From: Entomortierella parvispora
Lineage: Eukaryota > Mortierellomycota > Mortierellomycetes > Mortierellales > Mortierellaceae
Direction of reading: 5' to 3'
Assembly: GCA_963573315.1 (NCBI GenBank)
Contig: OY752152.1
Coordinates: 372,001-436,000 of the forward strand
Length of the DNA stretch: 64,000 nucleotides
In this document: piece by piece, positions 1 to 12,079 of the stretch
Position numbering within the stretch: the stretch's first letter is position 1
Layout of the letters: each line of letters opens with the position of its first letter
Program-made: the position numbers and the translations under genes
Notes under the pieces: generated by a model
The model's input: the letters and a program-made list of their open reading frames with translations, nothing else
Told to the model about the DNA's origin: nothing
Databases searched by the model: none

Positions 1-1851
1 TTCTTGGTTTTAGCCTAGAAGAGAATCCCGAGTTCAACAGCTCTGTCGCCAACCAAAAACAGGAAGCAGAAACCTATCAGAAGCAGGAAAGAGCAAACTT
101 CCGGGAACAGGACAACTTGACTCGTCTACAACGATGGCGACGTAGTCTGTTCTGGGATGACCCCCTAGATGACCAGGACTTGCAACCGCATCTGGACGAA
201 AACTTGGTGAAGAAGAAGGAAATCTGGGGATTCATGCTCTTTGGAGTCGGCTATTATACCTATGCCAACACATGTCAATCCCTATTGCTTCCAATCCTTA
301 TCCAAGGTGTAGCCACAGGATCAGCTCGTTTGGAGTCCAATTATAATATTATGTGTCCGGAGGATGATAGCGACATCCCACCAGGAGACCGATGCCTTAT
401 CCCGTTTGGATGGATCCGAGTGACCCCGACGTCCTATGTACTGCTCACAAACGTGGTCTTGACCTGGTGTGCCGTGGCCTTCTCCCTTGGTATTTCAGCC
501 GTTGCCGATCATGGACGGAGATCCAAGAAGTTGACCTTGTTCTTCACAGCTCTATTGTGCTTCATTTCGTGCTTCATGTTCATGGGTGCACTCTGGTCCA
601 GCATGTGGTGGTTTTGTGGACTGCTTTATGTCCTTGGTAAGCATCCAGTCCCCTTCTTCATTGTGTACCCATCCTTATATGAATTTTTTTGACAGGGACC
701 TGTTTTTTGGATGTTCAATAGCCGGTATCATGAACTCTGTCATCCTCAACTTTTACGACGCCATGATCCCAAACTTGACAAAATATCATCCAACCGTGGT
801 TCGAACTGCTCTCAGGCACGGCGAAAGTTCAGAAGAGTATATTGCAGCAAAGACCAAAGTCCAGACCTTCCTGTCCGGTGGCGCCTCTGCCAGTGGATAC
901 GTTGGTGGACTCTTCCTCACCATCGTCATTGCCCTTATCCTCTTGTTTGTCGGCCAGACTCTGCTCATCGTCGGCTACTGTGTGATCTTGGTGGCTGTGT
1001 ACATTGCCCTTGTCTCGATCTTTTTCGTCCAGTTCGGGGTCCAAAGAACTTTCCCGCCGCTACCTCCCGGGTCCAACAAGTACACGTTTGGTTACAAGCG
1101 CATCGCCAAAACCGTGGCCAAGGCTCGTAAACTCAAGACCATGTTTTACTTTCTCTGCTGTTGGTTTATTCTCGGAGACGGACTTACTTCCTCTTCCAAC
1201 ATGGCCATCTTGATTGCTCAGTCGGATCTCCAGCTCGGAAACTCTTCCTTGATCATTGCTGCGTTGATCCAGTTTGTCACCGCAGGATTGGGTATGGTCT
1301 TTTGGATCTGGATGCAAAACTCTAGAGGCATGGCCCCTAAAAAAGTGGTCATTCTAAACTCGGTCCTGTTTGGTCTCATCCCTCTGTATTGTCTCCTGGC
1401 CCTAATCCCAGGATGCCCCATCGGCCTTCAACACGAATGGGAGTTGTACATGTTGGCGGCTTTTTTTGGGTTCTTCCAAGGTGCCATCTACTCTTCCAAC
1501 AGAGTCGTCTACGCGCAGTTCATCCCCAGAGGCCACGAAAATGAATTGTTTGCGTTGTACGAGATCTCGTCCTCTGCTTCGTCCTGGATCGCACCTTTGG
1601 TTTGTACCGCTATTATTGAGAGCTCGAGCACGCGAAAGACTTGGATCTTCCTCGCCACTCAGTTTTTCATCCCGGCCGGGATGATGTGTTTTGTCGATGT
1701 GGACAAGGGCCGAGTGGAGGGTATAGCGTTTTACGAAGCCGAGCAAGCAGAAAAGAAGCGGATCTCGGACGAGGAAGGTCTGGTAACCGATGGGAAAGGA
1801 AGTGGGTCCTTGGGTACGACGACTTCAGACGACATGACCAAGATGGCGTAA
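1..1851 (+). CDS. Atg22-like vacuolar effluxer (MFS), 5'-truncated
   Basis: Polytopic membrane protein of the Atg22 family. Known members are vacuolar MFS-type permeases that export amino acids released by autophagy. The frame is already open at base 3, so the N-terminus lies upstream; about 587 residues are visible. Hydrophobic segments alternate with short loops, starting with the KEIWGFMLFGVGYYTYAN segment typical of the family's first helix, and a polar tail follows the last helix. An intron is needed: GTAAGC at 637, with the acceptor at 721 restoring frame (exons 1-636 and 722-1851). The nearer AG at 695 would shift frame and run into a stop. It ends 93 bp from the stop of the convergent WD40 gene. 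Family call is confident; substrate is not determined. Confidence 0.85.
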
Positions 1852-1944
1852 AAAAATAATAGTAATTTAGTACAAAATAATAGCTTTGGCAGCCCTTCCT
1901 CCAACATGCTCGAACGAACGACGGGATGAATGAACCTCTGATCT

Positions 1945-4900
1945 TTATTGTCCATTTCTCGTTGGATAACTGGCATTCTCGAGCTGCCAGAGATGGCCTT
2001 GAACCTGTCCCACGAGATTGAGCAATCCGTCACGAGTTTCCTTCATCCACTTCATCGTCTTTTCTCTTTCAATTCGTTCCAAGAGAGGTCCCTCTTGGAC
2101 TGACTGCTGGTTGTAACCTCCTGGCGCCTTGATGTCGTCGCTGCCCGTATCCTCGCCAAGCTGATGCAAATTTTTCACTCGGCTCGCCTGATTTGCCTTG
2201 TACGAGATCAAGAACGAAAGTCTCTCAAACGCCTCTGCCAGACTTTCTTCGTTGCCGCTACTCTCGCCGTTCAACTCTCCTCCAATATCCGTTGATGTTA
2301 TCTCCTGATTGTGGATACTGTTATCTGAAATACTCGCAGCGGACGTCGCGGTCGCGGTCGGCGATGCTAGCGCGGACGACAAGGAAGATGACGGGTTTGG
2401 TGGTCGAGAGCAAGACCGCTCACAGACCCGCGCAAGTGCTTGATCCAAAGACTCTGCCACCATCGTTATTCCTTCAATGCCACCTCCCTGAATGCGATTC
2501 AGATGCTGTCCCTGACCTAGGTCTATGGCATTGAGGGGACTACCGACATCCACGGGGGAGGCAAGAACTCGGGAAAGCTCAAGCTGCGCCGCCGTCATGG
2601 CGGTATTAGATGCTGAGGCCCCACTAGTATCTGCAGAGATGTATGGCGTTCTTGTGCCACCTGGACTGTCAACATGTCCCAGTCCTGCCAAAGTTTGTAG
2701 GGGCCTTCGGAAAAGATTCCTGTCCTTCATATCGTCTAGCTGATCAGCTATGGTTTCCATCGTGTCAGTGTCTTGGACATTGGTAGGAGGTGTGCTGGAC
2801 CCAAGAATATGAATCCGACCTCCAAGACTAAAAGACCCCGAACCTAGACTCCTTTGCTTTCTCTTCCTGGCTCCTGCTTGCTGTTTAAGAGACCTTGGAT
2901 TCTCATTTTCCTCAAGTGATGGTGGTGCACTGCTGAGCGCTCCACTTGTCGCCAGATCATGAATTGCACCTACCGGATCCTGCTCCGTTAAAACCTGATC
3001 GGGGGCCGTATCCAGATTGCCAGCTACCGAGTCCTCTTGCAAGAGAGCAGCCTTTTGAGTGACGATATCGGATTCTGTCTCCAAGACCTGTACTACACCA
3101 CCGCCTTGGTGACATAAACCTTTATCGTCGTTGTTGGTTTCCGTCTCCAGCTCTTGCTGTTGCAGCTTTTGTTGACGCTGCTGTGCCATCCCCATCATTA
3201 TGGCAGCAGCATGGGCTGTTAAGAACTTGGAGCTCAGGCTGCTTCGTCCTGAATTGCTTGTTCTCAGGCTATTGGTGCTACTACTGACGTTCGTTCTTGG
3301 GGAAACGGCCTGCTGGGCGGGGTCGAGAGGGATGCGAGCCAGACGCTTGGGAGAAGGGGACAAGATTTCGCCCTCCTGAAAGCCACTTGATATATTCCTG
3401 AGAGGCGACAAAGAGTTCTCATCGTGATTGCGAATGCTTGGTCCATGATTCATAAAAAGAGAGGCAGGCGTCCGAAGGCGGTTGGGAGTACACAGTTCGT
3501 CTTCCGGTTCATTGTTGTCACTCCCTGTGTCGCTTATACTTTCTTCGTCTCCCTCTGCTGCTTCATCGTCGTCCTCCTCTCCATCTCTATCCTCAGACAT
3601 CGTCTCGTTCCCGATTAGATCTTCATCATCGATCTTTTGGATAATAGCTTCATCGTGGGTTTCCGTAGGAGGTCCTTTCTCCACAAGCGTTCCTGAGATG
3701 GACGTCACCTTTGGACACGACAGCTCCAAGTCGTCATTAATACCCGACTCGGTATCATCGCTGAACTCGCCTCCACGGCTACCGGTTTCATCGTCGTCAT
3801 CATATTCGCCATTATCCTTGCCAGCGCGATGTTGAGAACTCGCCCCAGAATTAGTCATCGGGTCCATAGGACTAGGGTCGCTCAGAGAATGCTTTTGCTC
3901 TTGTAATGCTGAGTTCGGCTTAGTACTCTTGGATTCAAGGAATTTAGGTGTTGCTTTTTCCTCTGCCACAGTCATTGAACTTGCCCTCGGTCGGATGCCC
4001 GTGGGAAACCATTGATCATTCACTCTTTTTCCTGGAGAAGGTGGCCGCGATGACTTAGTGCCGTAGGCTTGGGATGGCGTGGTAGCTCTTTCCTTCACGA
4101 CGTTCCTGTTCCAAGCAGGCAATACAATCTCTGCAGAGTGTACCACTCTTGACACCGACGTCACCCTAGGACGAGGTGGCTGGACGGCAGAGTTCTGTCT
4201 GGAACGATTTAAAGGAGTTTTTGGGGCGGGACTCTTTACTCTTGATAATGTTCCGGAGACATGAGGTGCCATCATGCCAGAGTTGAGAGAAGGAGAAGGT
4301 CGAATAGATTTGGCAGATATTACCGGGGTGAACAAGAGACTGCCCGGGTCTTGGGATTTTGTCCGCTCCCTCCGACGACTCGTTTGTTGAATGTCCTTGG
4401 AGTCTCCAATTGTACTCTCTGATCTAAGATCAAAGTCGTCGCTCATCATTGATGCCGTCGAATTTCGTCGTGAGGACCCCGAAAGCTCACCAGAATGAGA
4501 GGAGGCCAACCGATCGGTTGATCGCTTCAGTTTAGGTGCCACAGGACTTGCGCCCACAGGTTTTGGTAACTGTTGAGTCGACAGGCTGACTTCCAAAGCC
4601 TTGGATGCCAGGTAGGAGGGTAGTGTCACGTTCTCCTTAATCCGAAGTTGGATTCGCTTACGCAATTCCTGGGAGATTCTCCAAATAAGGATGCAGCCAT
4701 CGGCACTTGTAGAGATTATTCGGTCGTAGGTGCTGGCGAACTGGACATCAGTGACGAGCTCCGAATGACAAATCATATGGGCCAAGCAAGTGCCATGGAG
4801 GAGGTCGTATATCCGTACAGATTTGTCGCTTCCAGAAGCTGCTGCAATTGTTCCAGATGGATCCAAACTTATATGAGTCATGCTGCAGACTTCAGCCATC

Positions 4901-7900
4901 CCTGCCGTCAAGTCATCGCCTTTTGTTTCCGCTTTGAAAGACTTTATCGATTTTCCAGTTTCCAGTGCAAAGATGTTGAAGCGTCGGTCGCCGGCTACCA
5001 CGGAGAGGGTATTGCTGGGTCCATGCAAGTTCATGTCGTAATAAGTGGCTCGTCCTGGAGCTTGATGGTAGGGCATAAAAGCGAGTCCCTCGTCTGTCTA
5101 CAGGTCAATGTTTTGTTTAAAATCCCTGGTAGTAAATCCTAAACAACGGTGAACAACGGTTTGCATCAAATATGGCGTACCTGTTGCCCGTTTCGAAATA
5201 TAATACTTTTGTCTGCACCGCAACTCATCATTTTTGACCCATCTCCAGTAAACTTGATGCAAGTGATGGACGAAGAGTGGTCGTCCAGTGTCTGAAGTAG
5301 GGCATACTGCTGATGGATATCAAAAATGTGGAGCAATCGATCTCTACCAGCAGTGGCGACTAGATACGGAGAGCTGTCGCTCTTCGGTTCCGTAAAATCG
5401 ATTGCCAGGATTTCCGTCTCATGTGCCTCCTGATATGTTACTTGACGGAGGGTCCTTAAATCGTGCACCCTATAGTAAGGTGATGAGTAAGAAGGTGGAC
5501 CAATTTGAATAAAGAAGAATCAACGCTGCACTCACCTCAGGTTCCCACCCTTGTCCCCTGAAGCCATTAAGAGCCCGTTTGGACTGAACTTGACGGTGCG
5601 TATGCCAAACTCTTGAGGTGGAGTATTGAATCCTGGGTCGGCACCATCTGTTATAAGACCATAAAATAATCACTGTCAGCTTCGATTGCAGCACTGTAGT
5701 CCTGCCTCCACTTTGCTTACCATTGTTTTCGGGAGGTTGAATAGACGAAACACAATTTTCGTCCACGTAGAGTACTTTAATAATCTCCTTGCTTGGTAGA
5801 GCCTCCTCTAAAGTCTCTGAAGTCGACACTATCAAAGGCTTCTCAAAAACTGGAGAGCTCATCGATATGCCATCATCCAGTCGCCAAAACCTGATTGATC
5901 CGTCCGCCGAGTACGTTGCAAAGGTGTCGGATGGAAAGTGTGAGGGTTCTTCAGGAGAGGTACTCTCTGGCACAACCTTTGGATCAATTGTAAAAAAAAA
6001 AAAAAATCAGTCAGGCTAAGAACTCAACCCGTGTATTCCTCCGTTGATACAATCTTCTTACCTCCACTCCCCAAACACAGTCTGAATGAGCGAGATGACT
6101 TCGAAGCATTTTGACTTCCTTACTGTCCTCCAAATCCCATACAACTAATGACCGATCTGAATAGATTCCTACGAGCAACTTGGACTGTGAATCGTACTGT
6201 GTTGCTAAGACATCCGAATAAGCAGCATCTGGCTGTGCCTGGGCGGCATCGTATTGATAGGGCTCTCCGGTGAATGATCCGATCGGACTTGGCCTGGGTA
6301 GTGTCGCGATATAGAGAAGAGAGTCTGTCTCAAAGAGCCTGTCGAGCATTGTAAAAGCAAGCCATGTTAATGAGCTTTGAAACCAATAGACGCATAGACA
6401 AGTTCAGATATCGCCTGATTTACCTGATAATACCGTCAGTACACGCACACACAATCCGCCCATCCTCAGTCAAGTTGAGAGAGTATGCTCCACGGACATG
6501 AAGGTCGATCCACTTTTCTAAGACTCGATTTTCTGAAAATAGACACAGCGTTCCATTGGAGGTGATGGCGTAAGTGAATCGACCATCCTGACTGCAAACT
6601 GCGTCAACGTAGTTGCCGTCTCGTAGTTCTCCTAAGATGCCAGCCCGGCCATCAATAACTTGGACATTGTGCGCGGTTGCACTCTGTACATTAGGTCAGT
6701 CTTTGCTCTGGCTAATGGATGTTTGCAGCTATTGACGTGACGGACATGGGGCACTTACTGGAGTCTTTTTGCCAGAGCCCGAGTTTAGATACCAGAACTT
6801 TATGTGCCTTAGACCGGCGGTGACGAAATAGGATCCGTCCTTGGAAAAGGCGAGTGCGTTGACCCTTGTTGTCACTTTGTTGCTAGCTATTTGCAATCCA
6901 GCCCTCCAGTTCCAGACATGAATATAACCATCATGCTACAGCACAGGGAAGCATAGCGACTTGTCAGTGATTCGACTATAGGATCAATACCTCTCGTGCA
7001 ACAAAGCTTATAATGTGCTTATAAAGTACCTGGAATCCCAGTGAAACTAGATGCTTCGAGTTGGGAGAAAACTGGATGGCCTGGACACCAAACTTGTGGC
7101 CCTGGATTTCTGCCACAAGCAACTGAGAAGCCACCTCCCAGATCAAGATTCGCGGCTGATGGCCTGTCTATCGGAACAACGTTGAAAAAGTACGAATGAG
7201 CTGTTGTCAAAGACGATGTGGGAACAGAAACAACCCCTGGAACATCTCAAGACCAAGAACTACCTCTCCAATGGCTAGGAACTGTCCATCGGGCGAGAAC
7301 GAGAGACAGGAGATGGGCTTTGGCTTGATGTTCTTGTTGCTGCTTGGGGTCGACAGTCCAAAGCTCGAGGCCACAGACGGATCGGAGAGGGCAAGCGGCA
7401 TCAAGCCCGCCAGCGGGTTGATGTTTGGACTCGCCATCGGATTGTTCATCCACTGCGAGTTTAGAGCCGTTCTTGGCGAACCACCCAAGGAGGATGCGAT
7501 TCCTCTTTGCCCCGCACCTAGGAGATTGTTGTTGAAGTTGTATGTGCCTGAACCAGCTGATCCTGCTTCGGGACTCGGTCTCTTCAGCGTGGAACTGCAG
7601 AGAAGACCTACTTGCTTGTCCAGCTTGTGGTTGTAGAGAACAACCACACACCCAGCCGCATAAGCAACGAGGTCATGACCCGAGTTCACCGACAGGACCA
7701 TGGGCTTGTTTGAAGTCAAGCCCAGGACACGATCCAGTTTGAGCTGAATTGGAACATTTAGCGTGAGAGCGAGCGATTGAATCAGTAGGCGGCTTCCTTC
7801 GTGATCGGAGGTCAGATCAGTCTAATGAGGATTGTGCAAGTACCATGCATTCCGTGTCCTTGCGTTTGCGTCGCATGGCAGGGGTGGATGCAGCAGTGGA

Positions 7901-7945
7901 TGTCTGGCTGGCCGAGATGTGTCGAGGGGTGCTGCTCCTGAGCAT
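1945..7945 (-). CDS. WDR62/MAPKBP1-like WD40 scaffold protein
   Basis: Ten exons: 7844-7945, 7264-7743, 7030-7167, 6759-6935, 6424-6683, 6062-6338, 5721-5976, 5536-5647, 5181-5469, 1945-5097. All joins keep phase and give 1747 residues. The start at 7945 precedes a short basic leader and then KLDRVLGLTSNKP and AYAAGCVVVLYN, the hallmark opening of MAPKBP1/WDR62. WD repeats fill roughly residues 35-800 (examples: ILIWEVASQLLVAEIQGHKF, SADGSIRFWRLDDG, VATAGRDRLLHIFD). A long Ser/Asp/Glu-rich disordered region follows, ending in a helical, coiled-coil-like tail of about 60 residues, as in the animal proteins. Animal members scaffold JNK signalling and associate with spindle poles or centrosomes; the role in a fungus is inference. 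The last exon carries about 60% of the protein. Confidence 0.88.
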
Positions 7946-9195
7946 GGATCAAGTGGGAGGGAAGAGGGAGGGTGTGGGAGGGGAAGGAGCGAATTGCCGC
8001 CGTTGGGCATTCTTTGAGAAGGAGAAGGGAGGAGGGAGAAGGAAGAGGAGGAGGAAGGAGAGAAGGAGGGAAACAAGATTGCAAGAAGAAAGAAGAACGG
8101 AGGGAAGGAAGAAGGTGAAAAAAGGAATGCATGGAGGCATGCATCCCAATGCATGCATGCAAGCAAGCACACCTTCTTCAGGTCAATAATAATGGCTTTT
8201 TTTGTCTCCTTCCTTCCTTCCTTCCTTCCTTCCTTCCTTCCTTCCTCCCTTCCTTCCTTCCTCCCTTCCTTCCTTCCTTCCTTCTTTCCTTCCTTCCTTC
8301 ATCCCCCCTTCAGATGCTCTATCCTTGCTCTCTCTCTCCCCCGTGGCCGCCATGGAGTCGCGCGTCTGTCTTTCTCATATCCATCCAACCGCCCTCCTTC
8401 TCCTGCCTCCCTTCTTGTCACGCGTCGCGTTCTCTGCCGCGCGTTCTGACTCTCCTTTTTTGTATTTTTTTTTTATTATGCCTCGCCATGCTACATATCC
8501 TACCAGTGCCTTTCTCCTCGTGCAACGCAATCGGACTTGACTCGGCCTCTGTCCCTATTTTGACAAAGAGTGCTGCACCTTTCAATAATGCCTGCACAAC
8601 CTCTGCCCGCTCCAGGTGTCTCTCTCTCGCCACTTGCACATAGGCCTACTTGCACAGACAGGTTTACAATGCACATTGGTTCTCAACATCTTGATCATGT
8701 ACCGGAATCCATCCGGCCACTGCCCTTGTGGCAACTTTCTGCACGCATGACACCTTCCGTACTTGTCCACATCACCTCTCCTTTGCTTTCTTTATTCACA
8801 CTGCGGTGCCCTCATTTGTTTACCCCAAAATGACCAGCCACATCCCGCGTGTTCCAAGTGAACCCGTTCATGGCAGCTTATGGTTTGGGAGAATTCCGGC
8901 AGCAACAGCAACAGCAACAGCAACAGTGGCTGTGCGGATGAGCAGGATGGGTTCTGAGCTTCACAACGCGTGCCCACCAAAATCGATTTTAGTGGCGAGT
9001 TTTGCCGCAGAAACATTAGGCGGCTAAACTTACTAATCCTTTGTAAAAGTTCACTAGTACATTCTCTGCACACCCTAGTGCATTCTCTGCCGCCCCTTGT
9101 CCCTACTTCTTCACACGGCCTCCTTTTACTTTTCGTCTTGTCCCTTCATCCTCCGTCTCCAGCTCACTTCTTCCTCATTGAATCATCTTTCTCGC
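7946..9195. promoter_or_regulatory. Divergent intergenic region with polypurine and polypyrimidine tracts
   Basis: This 1.25-kb spacer lies between two divergently transcribed genes and should hold both promoters. It contains a G/A-rich tract (about 7960-8120), a cluster of ATGC-type palindromic tetramers (8126-8170) and a CTTC microsatellite (8207-8300). It also holds a short GCAACA repeat (about 8899-8927) and a C/T-rich stretch running into the STELLO-like gene, a common look for fungal 5' leaders. Long open frames here are low-complexity and I do not accept them as genes. Confidence 0.55.
8207..8300. repeat. (CTTC)n microsatellite
   Basis: About 94 bases of almost uninterrupted CTTC units with a few CTCC and CTTT variants. 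It is non-coding and likely length-polymorphic. Confidence 0.95.
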
Positions 9196-11813
9196 ATGAC
9201 AGCCCATACTAGCTGTAGCAATACTAGCTACTCTGTCCTCCTTCTCAACAGGAAACTGCACGTCATCCTCGTTGCTCTGTGCTTGTCCTTTGCCCTCTTC
9301 TTCTTTCATACCCAGTTCTCTCAGTGGAGGCCACCCGCAAAGCTACTAGATCTCCATGCCCCTGCCATCAAAGCCAACTGTGAATGCAAGGTCAAGGAGC
9401 TCGATGAAAAGCGAAAGATCACTGGCAAGAACTGGATTGTCGTAACAACAATCAACCATCCGACGGACGCGATGGACCTTTTGTGCAACCTGCAAGGTTG
9501 GAACGTAAGTGCCAACTCTCATGGACTTTTATATATTTTTCTGGATCTGTGTTAAAGGTTCTGACCTGACATTGGCACTTCACAGACGGTGGTGGTAGCT
9601 GACACAAAGTCCCCAAAGGAATGGACTTGCGGATCTTGCATATACCTCTCTGTTGAGGACCAGGGCTGTCTCAACTATAACATAATGAAGGTTATTCCCT
9701 ACAAGGCATACACTCGCAAGAACATTGGCTATCTTTGGGCCATTCAGCAAGGGGCAGCCACGGTCTTCGATACCGATGGTAACTGCTCAAACAGCATCAG
9801 ATGTAGAACTGCATGTTTGCTCTGATCCCTATATCAAAACTAACTCCAGGCTGTATATCTACCTGGCATGTGATGCTCTAGATGACAACCTGCCTACTGG
9901 AAAAGACATCATCTTTGAACCGCCGACCGAGAGTGTGGTTGGCTATCGCCATGACAACACGGGAAAGAGCGTTAATATTTATTCGCACTTTGGCAGACCA
10001 GACATTTGGCCGCGTGGCTTCCCTCTGGAAGAGATTGATATTCACCGGCCAGTGTCTTACTTGACAGAATACGAGTCCATCTCTGAGGAAGCAAAAGATG
10101 TGTTGGCACCCCCGATGATGATCCAACAAGGACTCGCGGACTTGGACCCAGATGTGGATGCTATCTTTCGCTTGACTCAAAGACAGGAATTGAAGCATGC
10201 AAAGTTTTGCAAGAAATCACCATCTATCCGGCTTTCACCAGGGACCTTCTGCCCGTTCAACTCTCAGGTATATGCCGGTGTATACCTTGCATGCCTTTTC
10301 GACTCTGATATTGCAATTCAGAACCTGAACATTGTCTACAATTTTCTTTTCTTTCGTCTTTGTCTCTCATTAGAATACGCTGTTCAGCTATGATGCTCTC
10401 TGGGGTCTCGTCCTGCCAATTTCAGGTACAATGATCGACTCTTTGCTCCAAATGCATTCTGTCACTTGACTCACCAACCACGTCGATACCTCCTCCTCCT
10501 GCCTAGTCTCTTTCCGGGTATGCGATATCTGGCGCGGGTATTGGGTTCAGCGCTTGCTTTGGGATGTCAATGGCTCTCTTGGCTTTACAAAGCCCACCGT
10601 CGATCAGATTCGAAACGCCCACAACTACCAAGATGACTACATGGACGAACTCCAGATCTATGAGCAAACTTCAAAGTTGATCGACTTTCTCTCCTCATGG
10701 AACTCTACATCAACAAAGCTCGAGACCAGGATTGTCGAATTGATGAAAGGCATGGCAGAGCACAAATTCATCGGAGCAGAGGATGTGGACCTTGCGAAGC
10801 GATGGGTCAAAGACCTTCAAAAAGTGAACTATGTCTTCCCAAATGTCTCGTATTATGACCCTCAGTCGTTCGAGACCTATCTCGACCTATTTGAAGAGCG
10901 CCGTGTCCGAGTGCAAAAATCCTATCAGCGTTCCAGCGACGCATTAAAGCAGTGCCGACTGGAGGCAGCGACTGACCCGCCCATGTCCCGGATTCAAATC
11001 ACCAATGGCTTGGAGAGGTATTCGTCAGAAAAGTTCAAGGACATTCTCCTGGTTGTCAACTTCAATCACGCCGACTACAATACTCTGGAACCCTACCTCT
11101 CGATCTATAAGCCATATTTTCCAAATATCAGAGTCTATGGGCCTCTTGTCCCTGACCATCTCAAAGATCAAGTCTCTTCAGCCGATCCATATGACGGAGG
11201 CCATTCATCCTCGTACCGATCTCTTGCTGACGCGATGGAAAAGTACCCCGAATATTCGGGCTACCTTTACACCAACGATGACACGGTTTTGAATATTTTT
11301 CAGCTTGCAGAGTTGGATCAAGACAAGGTGTGGAAACATGTTCCCGACCTCACCGAAGATGTCCATGACCGCTCTCAAGAGCCACCAAACTATTGGCATT
11401 GGCAAATGCCAGAGACAGGCGTCCTTTGGGACGACCCTACATCCTTTACCGATGAGCAAAAGAAAAGGATCTCGGCATTTACCAAGGTAGATGGGCCAGC
11501 GGATGTCAGGGCTTTCATTGACGCCGTGTATGTCCCTTCAAGGATATCTGTAGAGTTGACAGACGTTCTCAAGCGATTCGTCAAGTACAATGTCTTTCTG
11601 GAACTTGCAGTTGGTCTTGCACTCGTTGCCGTGGAGCCGACTGAGAATTGGGTGGATTGGCAGGAGGTGTATCTGTGGAATGATGACGAACGTGTTGTAT
11701 GGCGCGACCGCCTGCAACCGAACGTAAGCATGCTCCACCCAGTCAAATTCATGTTGGATCCCAAGGCAAAGGACGAAATTATGCGTTGGATCGAAACCGG
11801 TGAATTGCTGTAA
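9196..11813 (+). CDS. STELLO-like (DUF288) type II membrane glycosyltransferase
   Basis: Exons 9196-9504, 9586-9778, 9882-10267, 10374-10425, 10507-11813; 748 residues. A short cytosolic tail is followed by one membrane helix (about residues 20-38), the topology of a Golgi type II enzyme. The lumenal part carries the DUF288/STELLO signature: KNWIVVTTINHPTDA, VVVADTKSP, YTRKNIGYLWAIQQGA, a DTDD metal-site candidate (165-168), FGRPDIWPRGFPLE, and RGYWVQRLLWDVNG. A second block near residue 571 has YLYTNDDTV. Plant STELLO proteins are Golgi proteins acting in cellulose synthase assembly; the fungal role is unknown. The acceptor at 9881 was chosen because it restores the DTDD motif; nearer AGs break the frame. 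The ATG at 9196 is the first in frame before the helix. Confidence 0.87.
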
Positions 11814-12079
11814 TTTATTGCAACCAGTTCTTTAGCCTGAAGCGCTAGCTTGCAAACATGGTTGTAGTTGTATATCAAGATAAACGATCTTTCAATCAAA
11901 TCTTTCCCCCCCCCTCCCTTTTTTTTTTTTGCAATCACGGTTGTAGTTGTATATCAAGATAAACCCCTTTTTTCTTGATCCTGCAAATTCTTTTGAGTGG
12001 AATAGAATGTCTCCGAATGAAAATGACTCGCAGTCGTGTGAATTCCAGTGACGACGTGACTGCCCGTTTATTCATAGCT

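Noticed and set aside
637-695. Shorter 59-bp intron in the Atg22-like gene
   Set aside because: Using the AG at 694-695 shifts the frame and meets a stop within nine codons; the acceptor at 721 keeps the conserved frame.
7812-8189. Several overlapping frames of 60-116 codons on both strands
   Set aside because: They are Ser/Leu/Pro- or Lys/Arg-rich products of the G/A tract. Only the 34-codon first exon of the WD40 gene (7844-7945) splices into a conserved sequence.
8131-8643. 170-codon plus-strand frame beginning in ATGC repeats
   Set aside because: Encodes repeated Leu-Pro-Ser-Phe from the CTTC microsatellite; no conserved sequence and no splice partner.
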